DNA from: JBDTNQ01 sp039933635
GTDB taxonomy: Bacteria; Acidobacteriota; Vicinamibacteria; Vicinamibacterales; SCN-69-37
Assembly: GCA_039933635.1 (NCBI GenBank)
Contig: JBDTNQ010000099.1
Coordinates: forward strand, 1-16,773
Reading direction: 5' to 3'
DNA: 16,773 bases
Part shown: one piece after another, positions 8,100-14,855 of the stretch
How positions within the stretch are numbered: the first letter of the stretch is position 1
Layout: each line of letters begins with the position of its first letter
Position numbers and translations under genes: made by a program
Notes under the pieces: generated by a model
What the model saw: only the letters and a program-made list of their open reading frames with translations
What the model was told of the DNA's origin: nothing
Databases searched by the model: none

Positions 8100-8128
8100 A
8101 AGATGATGCGATGCGATGGCGATGTCAA
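8100..8128 (-). promoter_or_regulatory. Candidate sigma70 promoter of the BRCT/HTH/TPR gene
   Basis: A perfect -35 TTGACA (8128-8123 on the minus strand) is followed by a 17-bp spacer and a weak -10 CATCTT (8105-8100). A start seven bases on, at about 8093, would leave only about three bases before GTG at 8090. The -10 matches at only three positions, so this is tentative. Confidence 0.35.
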
Positions 8129-8145
8129 GGCGAGACCGTTTTTCA

Positions 8146-8151
8146 TATCAT
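8146..8151 (+). promoter_or_regulatory. Candidate -10 element for leaderless glk mRNA
   Basis: TATCAT is followed by exactly six bases (CTCCCC) and ATG at 8158, so initiation at the normal distance would fall on the A of the start codon. No Shine-Dalgarno is present. The whole 15-mer differs from the pyrE start region by one base. Confidence 0.5.
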
Positions 8152-8157
8152 CTCCCC

Positions 8158-9138
8158 ATGCTCCTGGCAGCGGACATCGGCGGCACCAAGACTCTCATCG
8201 GCCTGTTCGAACAACGGACGGACCGTCCGATCTCGACGGTGACGCGGGAGTACGTCACACGCGACTTCGAAAGCTTCGAGGAACTGGTGGACACGTTCCT
8301 GGACGACACGGGCGGCCACGGCATCGAGGCGATGTGTGCCGGCATTGCAGGGCCGGTCACCGGCCTCGTGGCGCGGCTCACGAGCGCGCCGTGGATCGCG
8401 GACGTCGGCGCCATCGCCAAGCGCATCGGGGGGTGCCGCGCGGCACTCATCAACGACCTCGAGGCCATGGCGTCGTCGGTGCCGGTGCTGGAGCCGGACG
8501 AACTGGCGGTACTGCAGGAGGGCGTCGCCGTGCCCACCGGGAACGGGGCGATCCTTGCCGCGGGCACCGGACTCGGCGAAGCCCTGCTGCACAACGTCAA
8601 CGGCGTCTTCACCCCGGCGGCGTCCGAGGGCGGACACGCCGACTTCGCGGCCCGCACGCCGCGCGAACTGGCGCTCGTCGAGTTCCTCACGAAGAGTCAC
8701 GGACGCGTCGAGGTCGAAGCCGTGGTCTCCGGCCGCGGCCTGGTCAACGTCTCGCGCTTCACGCATCGCCACGAATCGCCGCGAGGCGTGTGCCGCCACA
8801 TCGGACCCGAGTGCGAGGGCCCTGAGCTGGCCGCGGCCGTCAGCACCGCGGCGCTGAACCACACCTGCCCGCTCTGCATGGAGGCCCTCGAGATGTTCGT
8901 GGAAGCCTACGGCGCGGAAGCGGGCAACATCGCCTTGCGCTACATGGCGACCGCCGGAGTCTACGTCGGCGGCGGCATCGCGCCGAAGATCCTGCCGGCG
9001 ATCAAATCCGGCGCGTTCATGGCCGCATTCCTCGAGAAGGAACCGCTGGTCGATCTGCTGCGGACCTTTCCCGTGAAAGTGATTCTGAATCCCGCCGCGG
9101 GCTTGCTTGGGGCGGCCGTGCGGGCAGCGGAGCTGTAG
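8158..9138 (+). CDS. glk: Glucokinase (Glk family)
   Basis: A 326-residue enzyme, close to the 321 residues of Escherichia coli Glk. It phosphorylates glucose to glucose-6-phosphate with ATP in the cytosol. The phosphate-binding motif DIGGTKT is at 6-12, the catalytic aspartate is in LINDLEA (Asp100), GTGLGEA at 136-142 lies in the nucleotide site, and SEGGHADFA (156-164) carries the sugar-binding Glu and His. A second glycine patch, GGGIAPKI, occurs near 273-285. There is no CxCGxxGC zinc motif of ROK kinases, which supports the Glk rather than the ROK family. ATG at 8158 gives the canonical MLLAADIGGT start; an in-frame ATG at 8116 would add 14 residues without family support. The gene is convergent with rseP, with 20 bases between stops and no terminator visible. 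Confidence 0.93.
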   Translation: MLLAADIGGTKTLIGLFEQRTDRPISTVTREYVTRDFESFEELVDTFLDDTGGHGIEAMCAGIAGPVTGLVARLTSAPWIADVGAIAKRIGGCRAALINDLEAMASSVPVLEPDELAVLQEGVAVPTGNGAILAAGTGLGEALLHNVNGVFTPAASEGGHADFAARTPRELALVEFLTKSHGRVEVEAVVSGRGLVNVSRFTHRHESPRGVCRHIGPECEGPELAAAVSTAALNHTCPLCMEALEMFVEAYGAEAGNIALRYMATAGVYVGGGIAPKILPAIKSGAFMAAFLEKEPLVDLLRTFPVKVILNPAAGLLGAAVRAAEL

Positions 9139-9158
9139 CCGCGCACGGACCTGAGGGA

Positions 9159-10457
9159 CTATCGCAGCAGTCTTGCGATGTCGTTGTAGATCACGGTCAC
9201 CATCAACATCACGATCAGCGCCGCGCCGGCCATGAGGATCCGCTCCTTGATGCGCGCGCTCAGGTCGCGGCGGGCCAGGCCTTCGACGGCGAGGATGGCG
9301 ATCTGGCCGCCGTCGAGCACGGGCACGGGCATGAGATTCAGGAGCCCGAGATTCAGGCTGATCATCGCCATCAGGTTGAAGATCGCGAGCCATCCTCCGA
9401 AGCGCGCGGCGTTGCCGGACATCTCCGCAATCGCCACCGGCCCCATGAGTTGACGCATGGGCGTCTCGCGGGTGAAGAGCCCGCGCAACGTGCGCCCGAT
9501 GAGCACCGTGTTGTCCCAGTTCTGCTTCAGGCTCATCTGGATCGCCTGCGGCAGGGTCGGATCGATCCGGCGCACCTCGTACGGGTTGAGCGAAACGCCG
9601 ATGACGGCCGCGCCGGCTGCGCCCTCGGGCGTCACGGACAGCGGCACGTCCGCGCCGTCCCGTTCGATGTGCAGGGTCACGGCCGTGTTCGCGCTCGCAC
9701 GAATGCGCGCGATGATCTTGTCCTGCGTCAGAGCGCGCTCATCGTTGATCCCGAGAACGATGTCGCCGCGGCGCACTCCCGCGCGCTCGGCCGGCGTGCG
9801 CGGATTGACCTGCATGACGACGGGACGGTACACGGGTCGAATACCCAGATCGCCGATCTCGTACTTGCCCAGTGAGTTGGGGGTCACGGTCACGTCGAGC
9901 CGCTTGTCGTCGCGGACGGCCACGATCGCCAGCGGGCGGCCGGCTTTCGGGACGACGGCGAGGTTCAGCTCGTCCCAGGTCGGCGTCTCACGGCCGTCAA
10001 CGCTCACGATGCGGTCGCCGACTTTCAGACCGGCGCCTTCCGCCGGACTCCCGACCATGACGTTGCCGACGACTGGCGCTGACGATTCGTACAACGGCAC
10101 GTCCGCGCCGCGCGACAGCACACCCGCCAGCACGATGATCGCCAGCAGGATATTCATCACCGGGCCGGCGATGTACACCTGAAAGCGGATCCATTTGCTC
10201 TTGGACAAGAACTCGTCCGGCGCGCCAGTGCGCGTTTCCTCGACCGTTTCCCCAGCCAGCTTCACATAGCCGCCGAGCGGGATGAGGCTCACGCAGTACT
10301 CGGTGCCGCCGCGGTTGAACTTGAAGATCTTCAGGCCGAATCCAAGCGAGAACGTGATGACGCGCACGCCGTACAAGCGCGCGACGAGGAAGTGCCCCAG
10401 TTCGTGCACGAATACGAGCACGCCGAGCACGAACAGAAATGAAAATATTGTGAGCAT
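9159..10457 (-). CDS. rseP: Site-2 intramembrane metalloprotease RseP/RIP
   Basis: A 432-residue inner-membrane protease of family M50. The zinc motif HELGH is at residues 18-22 inside the first membrane helix, and the third ligand is the Asp in PVPVLDGGQ (about 382). Two PDZ domains lie between the helices, at about 115-200 (GSPAEGAGLKVGDRIVSVDG) and 205-290 (RTPAERAGVRRGDIVLGIND). A further helix is at about 100-112 and the last near the C-terminus. In enterobacteria RseP cuts the anti-sigma factor RseA after DegS and clears signal-peptide remnants; no anti-sigma gene is in this window. It is last in the pyrE-truA-uppS-cdsA-dxr-rseP run. ATG at 10457 lies seven bases after the dxr stop, and an AAGGGA at 10466-10461 overlapping that stop leaves only three bases of spacing, suggesting translational coupling. 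Confidence 0.95.
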   Translation of the reverse strand: MLTIFSFLFVLGVLVFVHELGHFLVARLYGVRVITFSLGFGLKIFKFNRGGTEYCVSLIPLGGYVKLAGETVEETRTGAPDEFLSKSKWIRFQVYIAGPVMNILLAIIVLAGVLSRGADVPLYESSAPVVGNVMVGSPAEGAGLKVGDRIVSVDGRETPTWDELNLAVVPKAGRPLAIVAVRDDKRLDVTVTPNSLGKYEIGDLGIRPVYRPVVMQVNPRTPAERAGVRRGDIVLGINDERALTQDKIIARIRASANTAVTLHIERDGADVPLSVTPEGAAGAAVIGVSLNPYEVRRIDPTLPQAIQMSLKQNWDNTVLIGRTLRGLFTRETPMRQLMGPVAIAEMSGNAARFGGWLAIFNLMAMISLNLGLLNLMPVPVLDGGQIAILAVEGLARRDLSARIKERILMAGAALIVMLMVTVIYNDIARLLR

Positions 10458-10464
10458 TCGTCCC

Positions 10465-11637
10465 TTAAGACGATGGTAGCGTACGGAGGGTTTCGGTCGC
10501 GAAGGTGTGGGCCCAGCGATCGGCCGCGCGAACGTCGGTCAGGGATACCGGGGCGCCCAGATGGTGATCGGCCGCGTCCAGGGACCGCTCGATCACCTGC
10601 GGAATCTGACAAAAACCGATTTTGCGAGCCAAAAAGGCCTCGACCGCCACCTCATTGGCGGCGTTGAGCACGCTCGGCCACGCCCCGCCGTGCTCGAGGG
10701 CCCGATACGCCAGCCCCAGGCACGGAAAACGGTCGCGGTCGGGCGACGAGAATTCGAGCGTTCCGGCCCGCACAAGGTCCAGCGGGGGCAGCGACGCCGC
10801 CCAGCGCTCCGGATACGAGAAGGCATACTGGATCGGGAGCCGCATGTCGGTCACGCCAAGTTGCGCCAGGATCGATCCATCCCGGAACTCAACCATCGAA
10901 TGCACGATCGACTGCGGGTGTATGACGACCTCGATCGCTTCGGGCCGCGCATCGAACAGCCAGCGAGCCTCGATGACCTCCAGTCCCTTGTTCATCAGGG
11001 TCGCCGAATCGATCGTGATCTTCCGTCCCATCACCCAGGTGGGATGTCGCAACGCGTCCTCGGGCGTCACGCGCGCGAGGGCGGCCGGATCGAGCCCCCG
11101 GAACGGCCCGCCGGACGCGGTCAGGATCAAGCGCGAGACGTCGCGGGCGTCACGGCCACAGAGGCACTGGTGAATGGCATTGTGCTCGCTGTCGACGGGC
11201 AGCACCGCAACGTTCCTGCGGCGTGCGGCGTCGATCATCAACGCACCGGCCATGACCAGGACCTCTTTGTTCGCGAGCGCCAGCGTCTTTCCGCACTCGA
11301 TCGCCGCCAGCGCGGCCTCGAGGCTGGCCGTGCCCGACGATGCACAGAGGACGATGTCGACCTCGGGGTGCGTGGCGGCCGCGATGAGGCCGTCCGGTCC
11401 CGCCCGTAGAATCGTGGTCTTGCTGGAGGTGAGCCGCGAGGTCAGCTCCACCCGCGCGACGTCCGTGGCGACAGCCGCCACGCGCGGTCGATATCGGGCA
11501 ATCTGATCGGCGAGGAGCGATGCGTTCTCGCCGGCCGCCAGCGCCACGACCTGCAGACGATCCGCGTGGGCATCGACGACGGCCAGCGCGCTCTGGCCGA
11601 TCGAACCGGTCGAGCCCAGAATCGCCAGTCGCTTCAC
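10465..11637 (-). CDS. dxr: 1-deoxy-D-xylulose 5-phosphate reductoisomerase
   Basis: A 390-residue enzyme that converts DXP to 2-C-methyl-D-erythritol 4-phosphate with NADPH, the first committed step of the MEP isoprenoid pathway. The dinucleotide motif GSTGSIGQSAL is at 8-18 and LANKEVLV at 121-128. Divalent-metal ligands are D149 and E151 (PVDSEHNA) and E220 (NKGLEVIEA). The flexible-loop region TASGGPFRG is at 173-181 and HPTWVMGRKITIDSATLMNKG precedes E220. All the expected catalytic residues are present and the length is normal. The GTG start at 11637 overlaps the cdsA stop by four bases (GTGA) and is preceded by GAGGT with a seven-base gap, so translation is coupled to cdsA. IPP from this pathway supplies UppS two genes upstream. 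Confidence 0.97.
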   Translation of the reverse strand: MKRLAILGSTGSIGQSALAVVDAHADRLQVVALAAGENASLLADQIARYRPRVAAVATDVARVELTSRLTSSKTTILRAGPDGLIAAATHPEVDIVLCASSGTASLEAALAAIECGKTLALANKEVLVMAGALMIDAARRRNVAVLPVDSEHNAIHQCLCGRDARDVSRLILTASGGPFRGLDPAALARVTPEDALRHPTWVMGRKITIDSATLMNKGLEVIEARWLFDARPEAIEVVIHPQSIVHSMVEFRDGSILAQLGVTDMRLPIQYAFSYPERWAASLPPLDLVRAGTLEFSSPDRDRFPCLGLAYRALEHGGAWPSVLNAANEVAVEAFLARKIGFCQIPQVIERSLDAADHHLGAPVSLTDVRAADRWAHTFATETLRTLPSS

Positions 11638-12440
11638 GCGACGTACCTCAGGAACAGAAAGAACACGGGCGCGGCGAACAGGTGGCTGTCGATCCGATCC
11701 AGCACGCCGCCGTGACCGGGGATGAGGTTCGAGCTGTCCTTGACGCCGGCGCTGCGCTTAAGGAGCGACTCGAACAGATCACCGGCAATGCCGAAGAACA
11801 CGAGCACAAGCGTCAGCACGCCGGCCGTCACGAGCGGCACATCCGGCAGACACACCCGCGCAAGCGCGGCACCGGCGATCGTGCCCGCGACCACGCCACC
11901 AATCGCGCCTTCAACCGTTTTCGCCGGGCTAATTGTAGGCGCCAGCTTGCGGCGTCCGAAGGCACGCCCCGTGTAGTACTGGGCCGTGTCGCTCATCGCA
12001 ATCACCGCGACGAGCCACGTGGTGGCCGCGGGTCCCGCGGTGAGCTGCACCCAGGCGACGGCCCCGAGCGGGATGCCGACGTAGATGGGCGTCAGCACCA
12101 TGACCGCGGCGCGCGTGACGGCAGCCGGTTCCGGCGGTCCACCGGCCAGCGTCAGGACGCCGGCCGTCAGCAGCAGCGCGGCCAGCACACCGGCCAGGAT
12201 CCCTGGGTCGTGCGGCGCCGCCCCGAGCGACACGACGAAGGCCATCGCAACGACCGCGGACGCGATGGCGACAAAAATCGGCGGCACCCGAGCGCCGATG
12301 CGGCTGCTCATCGTGGCTAGTTCACTGCCCGCCAGGGCAGCGGCGACGATCACCAGGGCCATGGCGGCCTGGAACGGTCCAAGCCAGACGGCCGCCAGGA
12401 GGACCGCGAGCAGAACTGCGGCCGAAGCGACACGAAGCAT
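11634..12440 (-). CDS. cdsA: Phosphatidate cytidylyltransferase
   Basis: A 268-residue, very hydrophobic membrane protein that makes CDP-diacylglycerol from phosphatidate and CTP, the branch point to phosphatidylethanolamine, phosphatidylglycerol and cardiolipin. About seven or eight membrane segments can be seen. The family signature lies in the C-terminal half: SDTAQYYTGRAFGRRKLAPTISP followed by KTVEGAIGG (about 149-180), then the segment with GDLFESLLKR, and KDSSNLIPGHGGVLDRIDS near 233-251. The length is slightly below the 285 residues of the Escherichia coli enzyme. ATG at 12440 is the start, with two small stem-loops just upstream. The stop overlaps the dxr start. Position between uppS and dxr is the classic bacterial order. 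Confidence 0.95.
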   Translation of the reverse strand: MLRVASAAVLLAVLLAAVWLGPFQAAMALVIVAAALAGSELATMSSRIGARVPPIFVAIASAVVAMAFVVSLGAAPHDPGILAGVLAALLLTAGVLTLAGGPPEPAAVTRAAVMVLTPIYVGIPLGAVAWVQLTAGPAATTWLVAVIAMSDTAQYYTGRAFGRRKLAPTISPAKTVEGAIGGVVAGTIAGAALARVCLPDVPLVTAGVLTLVLVFFGIAGDLFESLLKRSAGVKDSSNLIPGHGGVLDRIDSHLFAAPVFFLFLRYVA

Positions 12441-12442
12441 GT

Positions 12443-12462
12443 CAGGACACGCTCGCGTCCTG
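12443..12462 (-). promoter_or_regulatory. Stem-loop two bases before the cdsA start
   Basis: CAGGAC (12443-12448) and GTCCTG (12457-12462) form a perfect six-base stem with an eight-base loop. In the mRNA it ends two bases before the cdsA ATG, and the only AGGA is buried in its 5' arm. It could limit cdsA translation; no alignment is available to test conservation. Confidence 0.3.
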
Positions 12463-12471
12463 GGCGATCCG

Positions 12472-12494
12472 CTGGCTCGTGGCGTTCGAGCCGG
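12472..12494 (-). promoter_or_regulatory. Second stem-loop in the uppS-cdsA gap
   Basis: The arms 12472-12479 (CTGGCTCG) and 12487-12494 (CGAGCCGG) pair over eight positions with one G-T wobble and a seven-base loop. No T-run follows, so it is unlikely to be an intrinsic terminator. Together with the neighbouring stem-loop it fills most of this 85-bp gap. Confidence 0.3.
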
Positions 12495-12525
12495 AAGGGG
12501 TCACGCCGCGCGCTCCAACAGCCAC

Positions 12526-13317
12526 CTAGCGCTTGCCCGCGCCGACGGCCGGCGGTGCGATGGCGCCGTAGCGGCGGTCACGTTTCTGGTAGTCGACGAC
12601 GGCTTCGAGCAGGTCCCGGGTGCGAAAATCCGGCCACAGTGCCTCGGTGACCCAGATTTCCGCGTACGCGATCTGCCACAACAGGAAGTTGCTGACGCGC
12701 ATCTCGCCGCTGGTGCGAATGAGCAGGTCTGGGTCGGGCTGTCCCGCCGTGTAGAGCAGTGAGCCGAACGTCGTCTCGTCGAGGTCGTCCGGCTTGATCC
12801 CCTCGCGGATCGCGCGCCTCGCGGCATCGACGATTTCGGCGCGTCCCCCGTAGCTCAGGGCGATGTTGAACAGCATCCCGGTGTTGCCGGCCGTGCGGGC
12901 CTCGGCCTGTTCGAGCTCGGTCTGGATGTCTCGGCCGAAGCGATCCGCCTGACCGATGACGTTGAAGCGGATGTTGTTCTTCAGCAGTGTGTTGAGCTCG
13001 AGGCGCAGATAGTGGCGCAGGAGGCCCATGAGCGCCGTGATTTCGCTGTTCGGCCGCTTCCAGTTCTCGACCGAAAAGGCGTAGAGCGTGAGCACGGAGA
13101 TGCCCAGGCGCGCCGCACTCTCGACGGTCGATCGCACGGCATCAATGCCGGCACGGTGCCCCTCGACTCTGGGCAGGTGCCGGATGGACGCCCACCGGCC
13201 ATTGCCATCCATGATGATGGCGACGTGCCTCGGCAGCCTGTCGAAATCGATTTGGCGCGCCAGCGCCTCTTCTGCGGATCCAGCGGGCATTGCCGCCAGC
13301 AGCTCAGCAAGTGCCAT
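12526..13317 (-). CDS. uppS: Isoprenyl (undecaprenyl diphosphate) synthase
   Basis: A 263-residue cis-prenyltransferase that extends farnesyl diphosphate with IPP to make the C55 lipid carrier for peptidoglycan and O-antigen. The catalytic aspartate is D37 in IMDGNGRWA. HLPRVEGHRAG, FSVENWKRP, NIALSYGGRAEIVDA and DLLIRTSGEMRVSNFLLWQIAYAE are all present. About 20 extra N-terminal residues precede the core, which is common. I prefer ATG at 13317 because GGTGA lies five bases before it; an in-frame GTG at 13326 would overlap that site and add three residues. It lies 49 bases after truA and 85 bases before cdsA. The product length (C55 rather than shorter) is assumed from the envelope context. 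Confidence 0.95.
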   Translation of the reverse strand: MALAELLAAMPAGSAEEALARQIDFDRLPRHVAIIMDGNGRWASIRHLPRVEGHRAGIDAVRSTVESAARLGISVLTLYAFSVENWKRPNSEITALMGLLRHYLRLELNTLLKNNIRFNVIGQADRFGRDIQTELEQAEARTAGNTGMLFNIALSYGGRAEIVDAARRAIREGIKPDDLDETTFGSLLYTAGQPDPDLLIRTSGEMRVSNFLLWQIAYAEIWVTEALWPDFRTRDLLEAVVDYQKRDRRYGAIAPPAVGAGKR

Positions 13318-13322
13318 GACAG

Positions 13323-13327
13323 TCACC
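13323..13327 (-). promoter_or_regulatory. Shine-Dalgarno GGTGA of uppS
   Basis: GGTGA on the minus strand, five bases before ATG at 13317, supports that start. The alternative GTG at 13326 lies inside the site. Confidence 0.45.
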
Positions 13328-13366
13328 GAAATCTTACCATCTGGTCATCGGGGCACACCGGGCTCG

Positions 13367-14113
13367 TCAGTACCGGATCCGGACCAAGGTCAATCCCTGC
13401 GCCGGGGCTGTGCGGCCGGCGGCCTGGCGGTCGCGGGCGGCAAGGGCGGCGGCCATGGACTCGACGCTCCGAGTGCCGACGCCGACGTCGAACAGCGTGC
13501 CCACGATGATCCGCACCATGTGGCGGAGGAAGCCATCGCCATCGACCTCGATCTGAATCTCTGAGCCAACGCGTTCGACCTGGATCCGCTCGAGCGTTCG
13601 CCACGCATCGAGGACCGCAGATCCGGTGGCTTGAAAGGACGAGAAATCGTGGCGGCCCAGGAGGGCGGGCGCCGCCGCGCGCATGGCATCGACATCGCAC
13701 GGCTGCGCCATGTGCCACACGAACCACCGATCGAATGGCAGAAGGACGCGGTCCGTCGCGATGCGATAGCGATAGGACTTGCCGGTGGCGTCGAAGCGCG
13801 CATGAAAGCGCGGCTCGGCGTCCTCGACGGCAAGCACCCGGATGTCGGACGGCAACCGCACGTTGAGCGCACGATGCACGGCCGTGGCTGGATGTTCGAA
13901 CGCCACCCGCACGCTGGCCACCTGACCGCTGGCGTGCACCCCGGCGTCCGTCCGCCCCGCCCCCATCAACACCGGCACATCGTCACCGCACATCGGCTGG
14001 AGGGCCTCTTCGAGGACCTGCTGAACGGAGAGCCCGTTCTCCTGGCGCTGCCAGCCGACGTAGTTGGTGCCGTCGTAGGCGACGGTCACTTTGAGAGTGC
14101 GGGGGGCGCTCAC
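13367..14113 (-). CDS. truA: tRNA pseudouridine synthase A (positions 38-40)
   Basis: A 248-residue enzyme that isomerises uridine to pseudouridine at positions 38-40 of the tRNA anticodon stem-loop. The catalytic aspartate is D56 in GAGRTDAGVHA, with the preceding YDGTNYVGWQRQ (about 13-24) typical of TruA N-termini. RFHARFDATGKSYRYRI, HDFSSFQATGS and GDGFLRHMVRIIVGTLFDVG match the other conserved blocks. GTG at 14113 gives the family-like short N-terminus. A GTG at 14158 would add 15 residues rich in Arg and Pro and would start five bases before the end of pyrE, which is less likely; neither has a convincing Shine-Dalgarno. It is second in the pyrE-led run. A link between truA and pyrE beyond shared transcription is not evident. 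Confidence 0.94.
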   Translation of the reverse strand: MSAPRTLKVTVAYDGTNYVGWQRQENGLSVQQVLEEALQPMCGDDVPVLMGAGRTDAGVHASGQVASVRVAFEHPATAVHRALNVRLPSDIRVLAVEDAEPRFHARFDATGKSYRYRIATDRVLLPFDRWFVWHMAQPCDVDAMRAAAPALLGRHDFSSFQATGSAVLDAWRTLERIQVERVGSEIQIEVDGDGFLRHMVRIIVGTLFDVGVGTRSVESMAAALAARDRQAAGRTAPAQGLTLVRIRY

Positions 14114-14162
14114 GGCGTAAGGTCCACGCCTCGACGCTGGACACGGACGACTTCGCACGGGT

Positions 14163-14738
14163 CTACGTTCTCGACCCTGGCTTCGTCACCGCCTGTCCAG
14201 CCGCGCAAAGCGGGCACGCGTCAGACTGGTAGGTCGGAACGTCGAGCTGAACCAGTGCTTGGAATGGGACGCCGAGATCGGCCGTGCCAGCGCTACGGTC
14301 CACAATGGCGCCAGCGCCGACAATCGTGGCGCCCGCAGCGGACACGACGGCAATGGTTTCCCTCGTCGACAGGCCGGTCGTCACCACGTCTTCGATGACG
14401 ACGACGCGGTCGGTGGCGCCAAGGGTGAAGCCACGACGAAGCGTCATCTGCCCTTCCTGGCGTTCCGAGAAGATGGCACGCACTCCCAGGGCACGCCCGA
14501 CCTCGTGTCCAATGATCAGTCCCCCCATCGCCGGGGATAACACGACCGTCGCATCGAGGTGACGCAGTACGTCGCCGAGCGCGCGGCCAAGCGCCTCCGC
14601 CTGTGGCGGATGCTGCAGCACCAGCGCGCACTGCAGGTAGCCCGTGCTATGCAGCCCTGACGAGAGCTTGAAGTGACCATCGAGCAGCGCCCCGCTGTGC
14701 CGGAACATCGAGAGGACGGCGGACGAATCGAGAGACAT
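14163..14738 (-). CDS. pyrE: Orotate phosphoribosyltransferase ('Therm'-type)
   Basis: A 191-residue enzyme that joins orotate to PRPP to form OMP in UMP synthesis. FKLSSGLHSTGYLQ near 23-36 is the orotate-side signature, SERQEG.MTLRRGF (91-104) the mobile loop, and VVVIEDVVTTGLS (112-124) the PRPP-binding motif. The C-terminus has CPLC followed by TKPGSR, a feature of the pyrE subgroup described from thermophiles and many non-proteobacteria; the two cysteines could bind a metal. The open frame continues upstream to 15554, but that part is antisense to the GT2 gene and contains the repeat region. ATG at 14738 starts a family-like MSLDSSAVLSMFRHSGALL. A TATAAT lies six bases before this ATG, so the mRNA may be leaderless. 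It is the first gene of the minus-strand housekeeping run. Confidence 0.95.
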   Translation of the reverse strand: MSLDSSAVLSMFRHSGALLDGHFKLSSGLHSTGYLQCALVLQHPPQAEALGRALGDVLRHLDATVVLSPAMGGLIIGHEVGRALGVRAIFSERQEGQMTLRRGFTLGATDRVVVIEDVVTTGLSTRETIAVVSAAGATIVGAGAIVDRSAGTADLGVPFQALVQLDVPTYQSDACPLCAAGQAVTKPGSRT

Positions 14739-14744
14739 GGGGAG

Positions 14745-14750
14745 ATTATA
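14745..14750 (-). promoter_or_regulatory. Candidate consensus -10 TATAAT for leaderless pyrE mRNA
   Basis: On the minus strand TATAAT is followed by CTCCCC and ATG at 14738. Initiation seven bases beyond the hexamer falls on the A of ATG. There is no Shine-Dalgarno, and the -35 position lies in the GGTTCTG repeat and does not match TTGACA. Confidence 0.55.
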
Positions 14751-14834
14751 GGTTCTGGGGTTCTGGGGTTCCGGGTTCTGGGGTTCTGGTTCTAGGTTCT
14801 GAGGTTCCAGAACGCAGAACCCGGAACCAGAACC
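14751..14834. repeat. GGTTCTG tandem repeat with 20-bp imperfect inverted repeat
   Basis: The segment is built from degenerate GGTTCTG(G) units: seven or so between 14751 and 14808, followed by their complements (CAGAACC, CCAGAACC) to 14834. Arms 14782-14801 and 14815-14834 are reverse complements at 18 of 20 positions around a 13-base centre. It fills nearly all the space between the divergent pyrE and GT2 starts and covers the -35 region of both candidate promoters. Such GGTTCTG-like low-complexity DNA is not coding: in the pyrE frame it only reads as Pro/Glu/Asn repeats. Confidence 0.85.
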
Positions 14835-14843
14835 TCCTGTTGC

Positions 14844-14849
14844 TATAGT
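14844..14849 (+). promoter_or_regulatory. Candidate -10 element for leaderless GT2 mRNA
   Basis: TATAGT is followed by TCCCCC (six bases) and GTG at 14856, the same geometry as pyrE and glk. No Shine-Dalgarno is present. Confidence 0.5.
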
Positions 14850-14855
14850 TCCCCC

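Noticed and set aside
8143..9393. A 416-codon minus-strand open frame over glk
   Set aside because: Arg/His/Asp-rich shadow with no motif; glucokinase on the plus strand has all its catalytic motifs.
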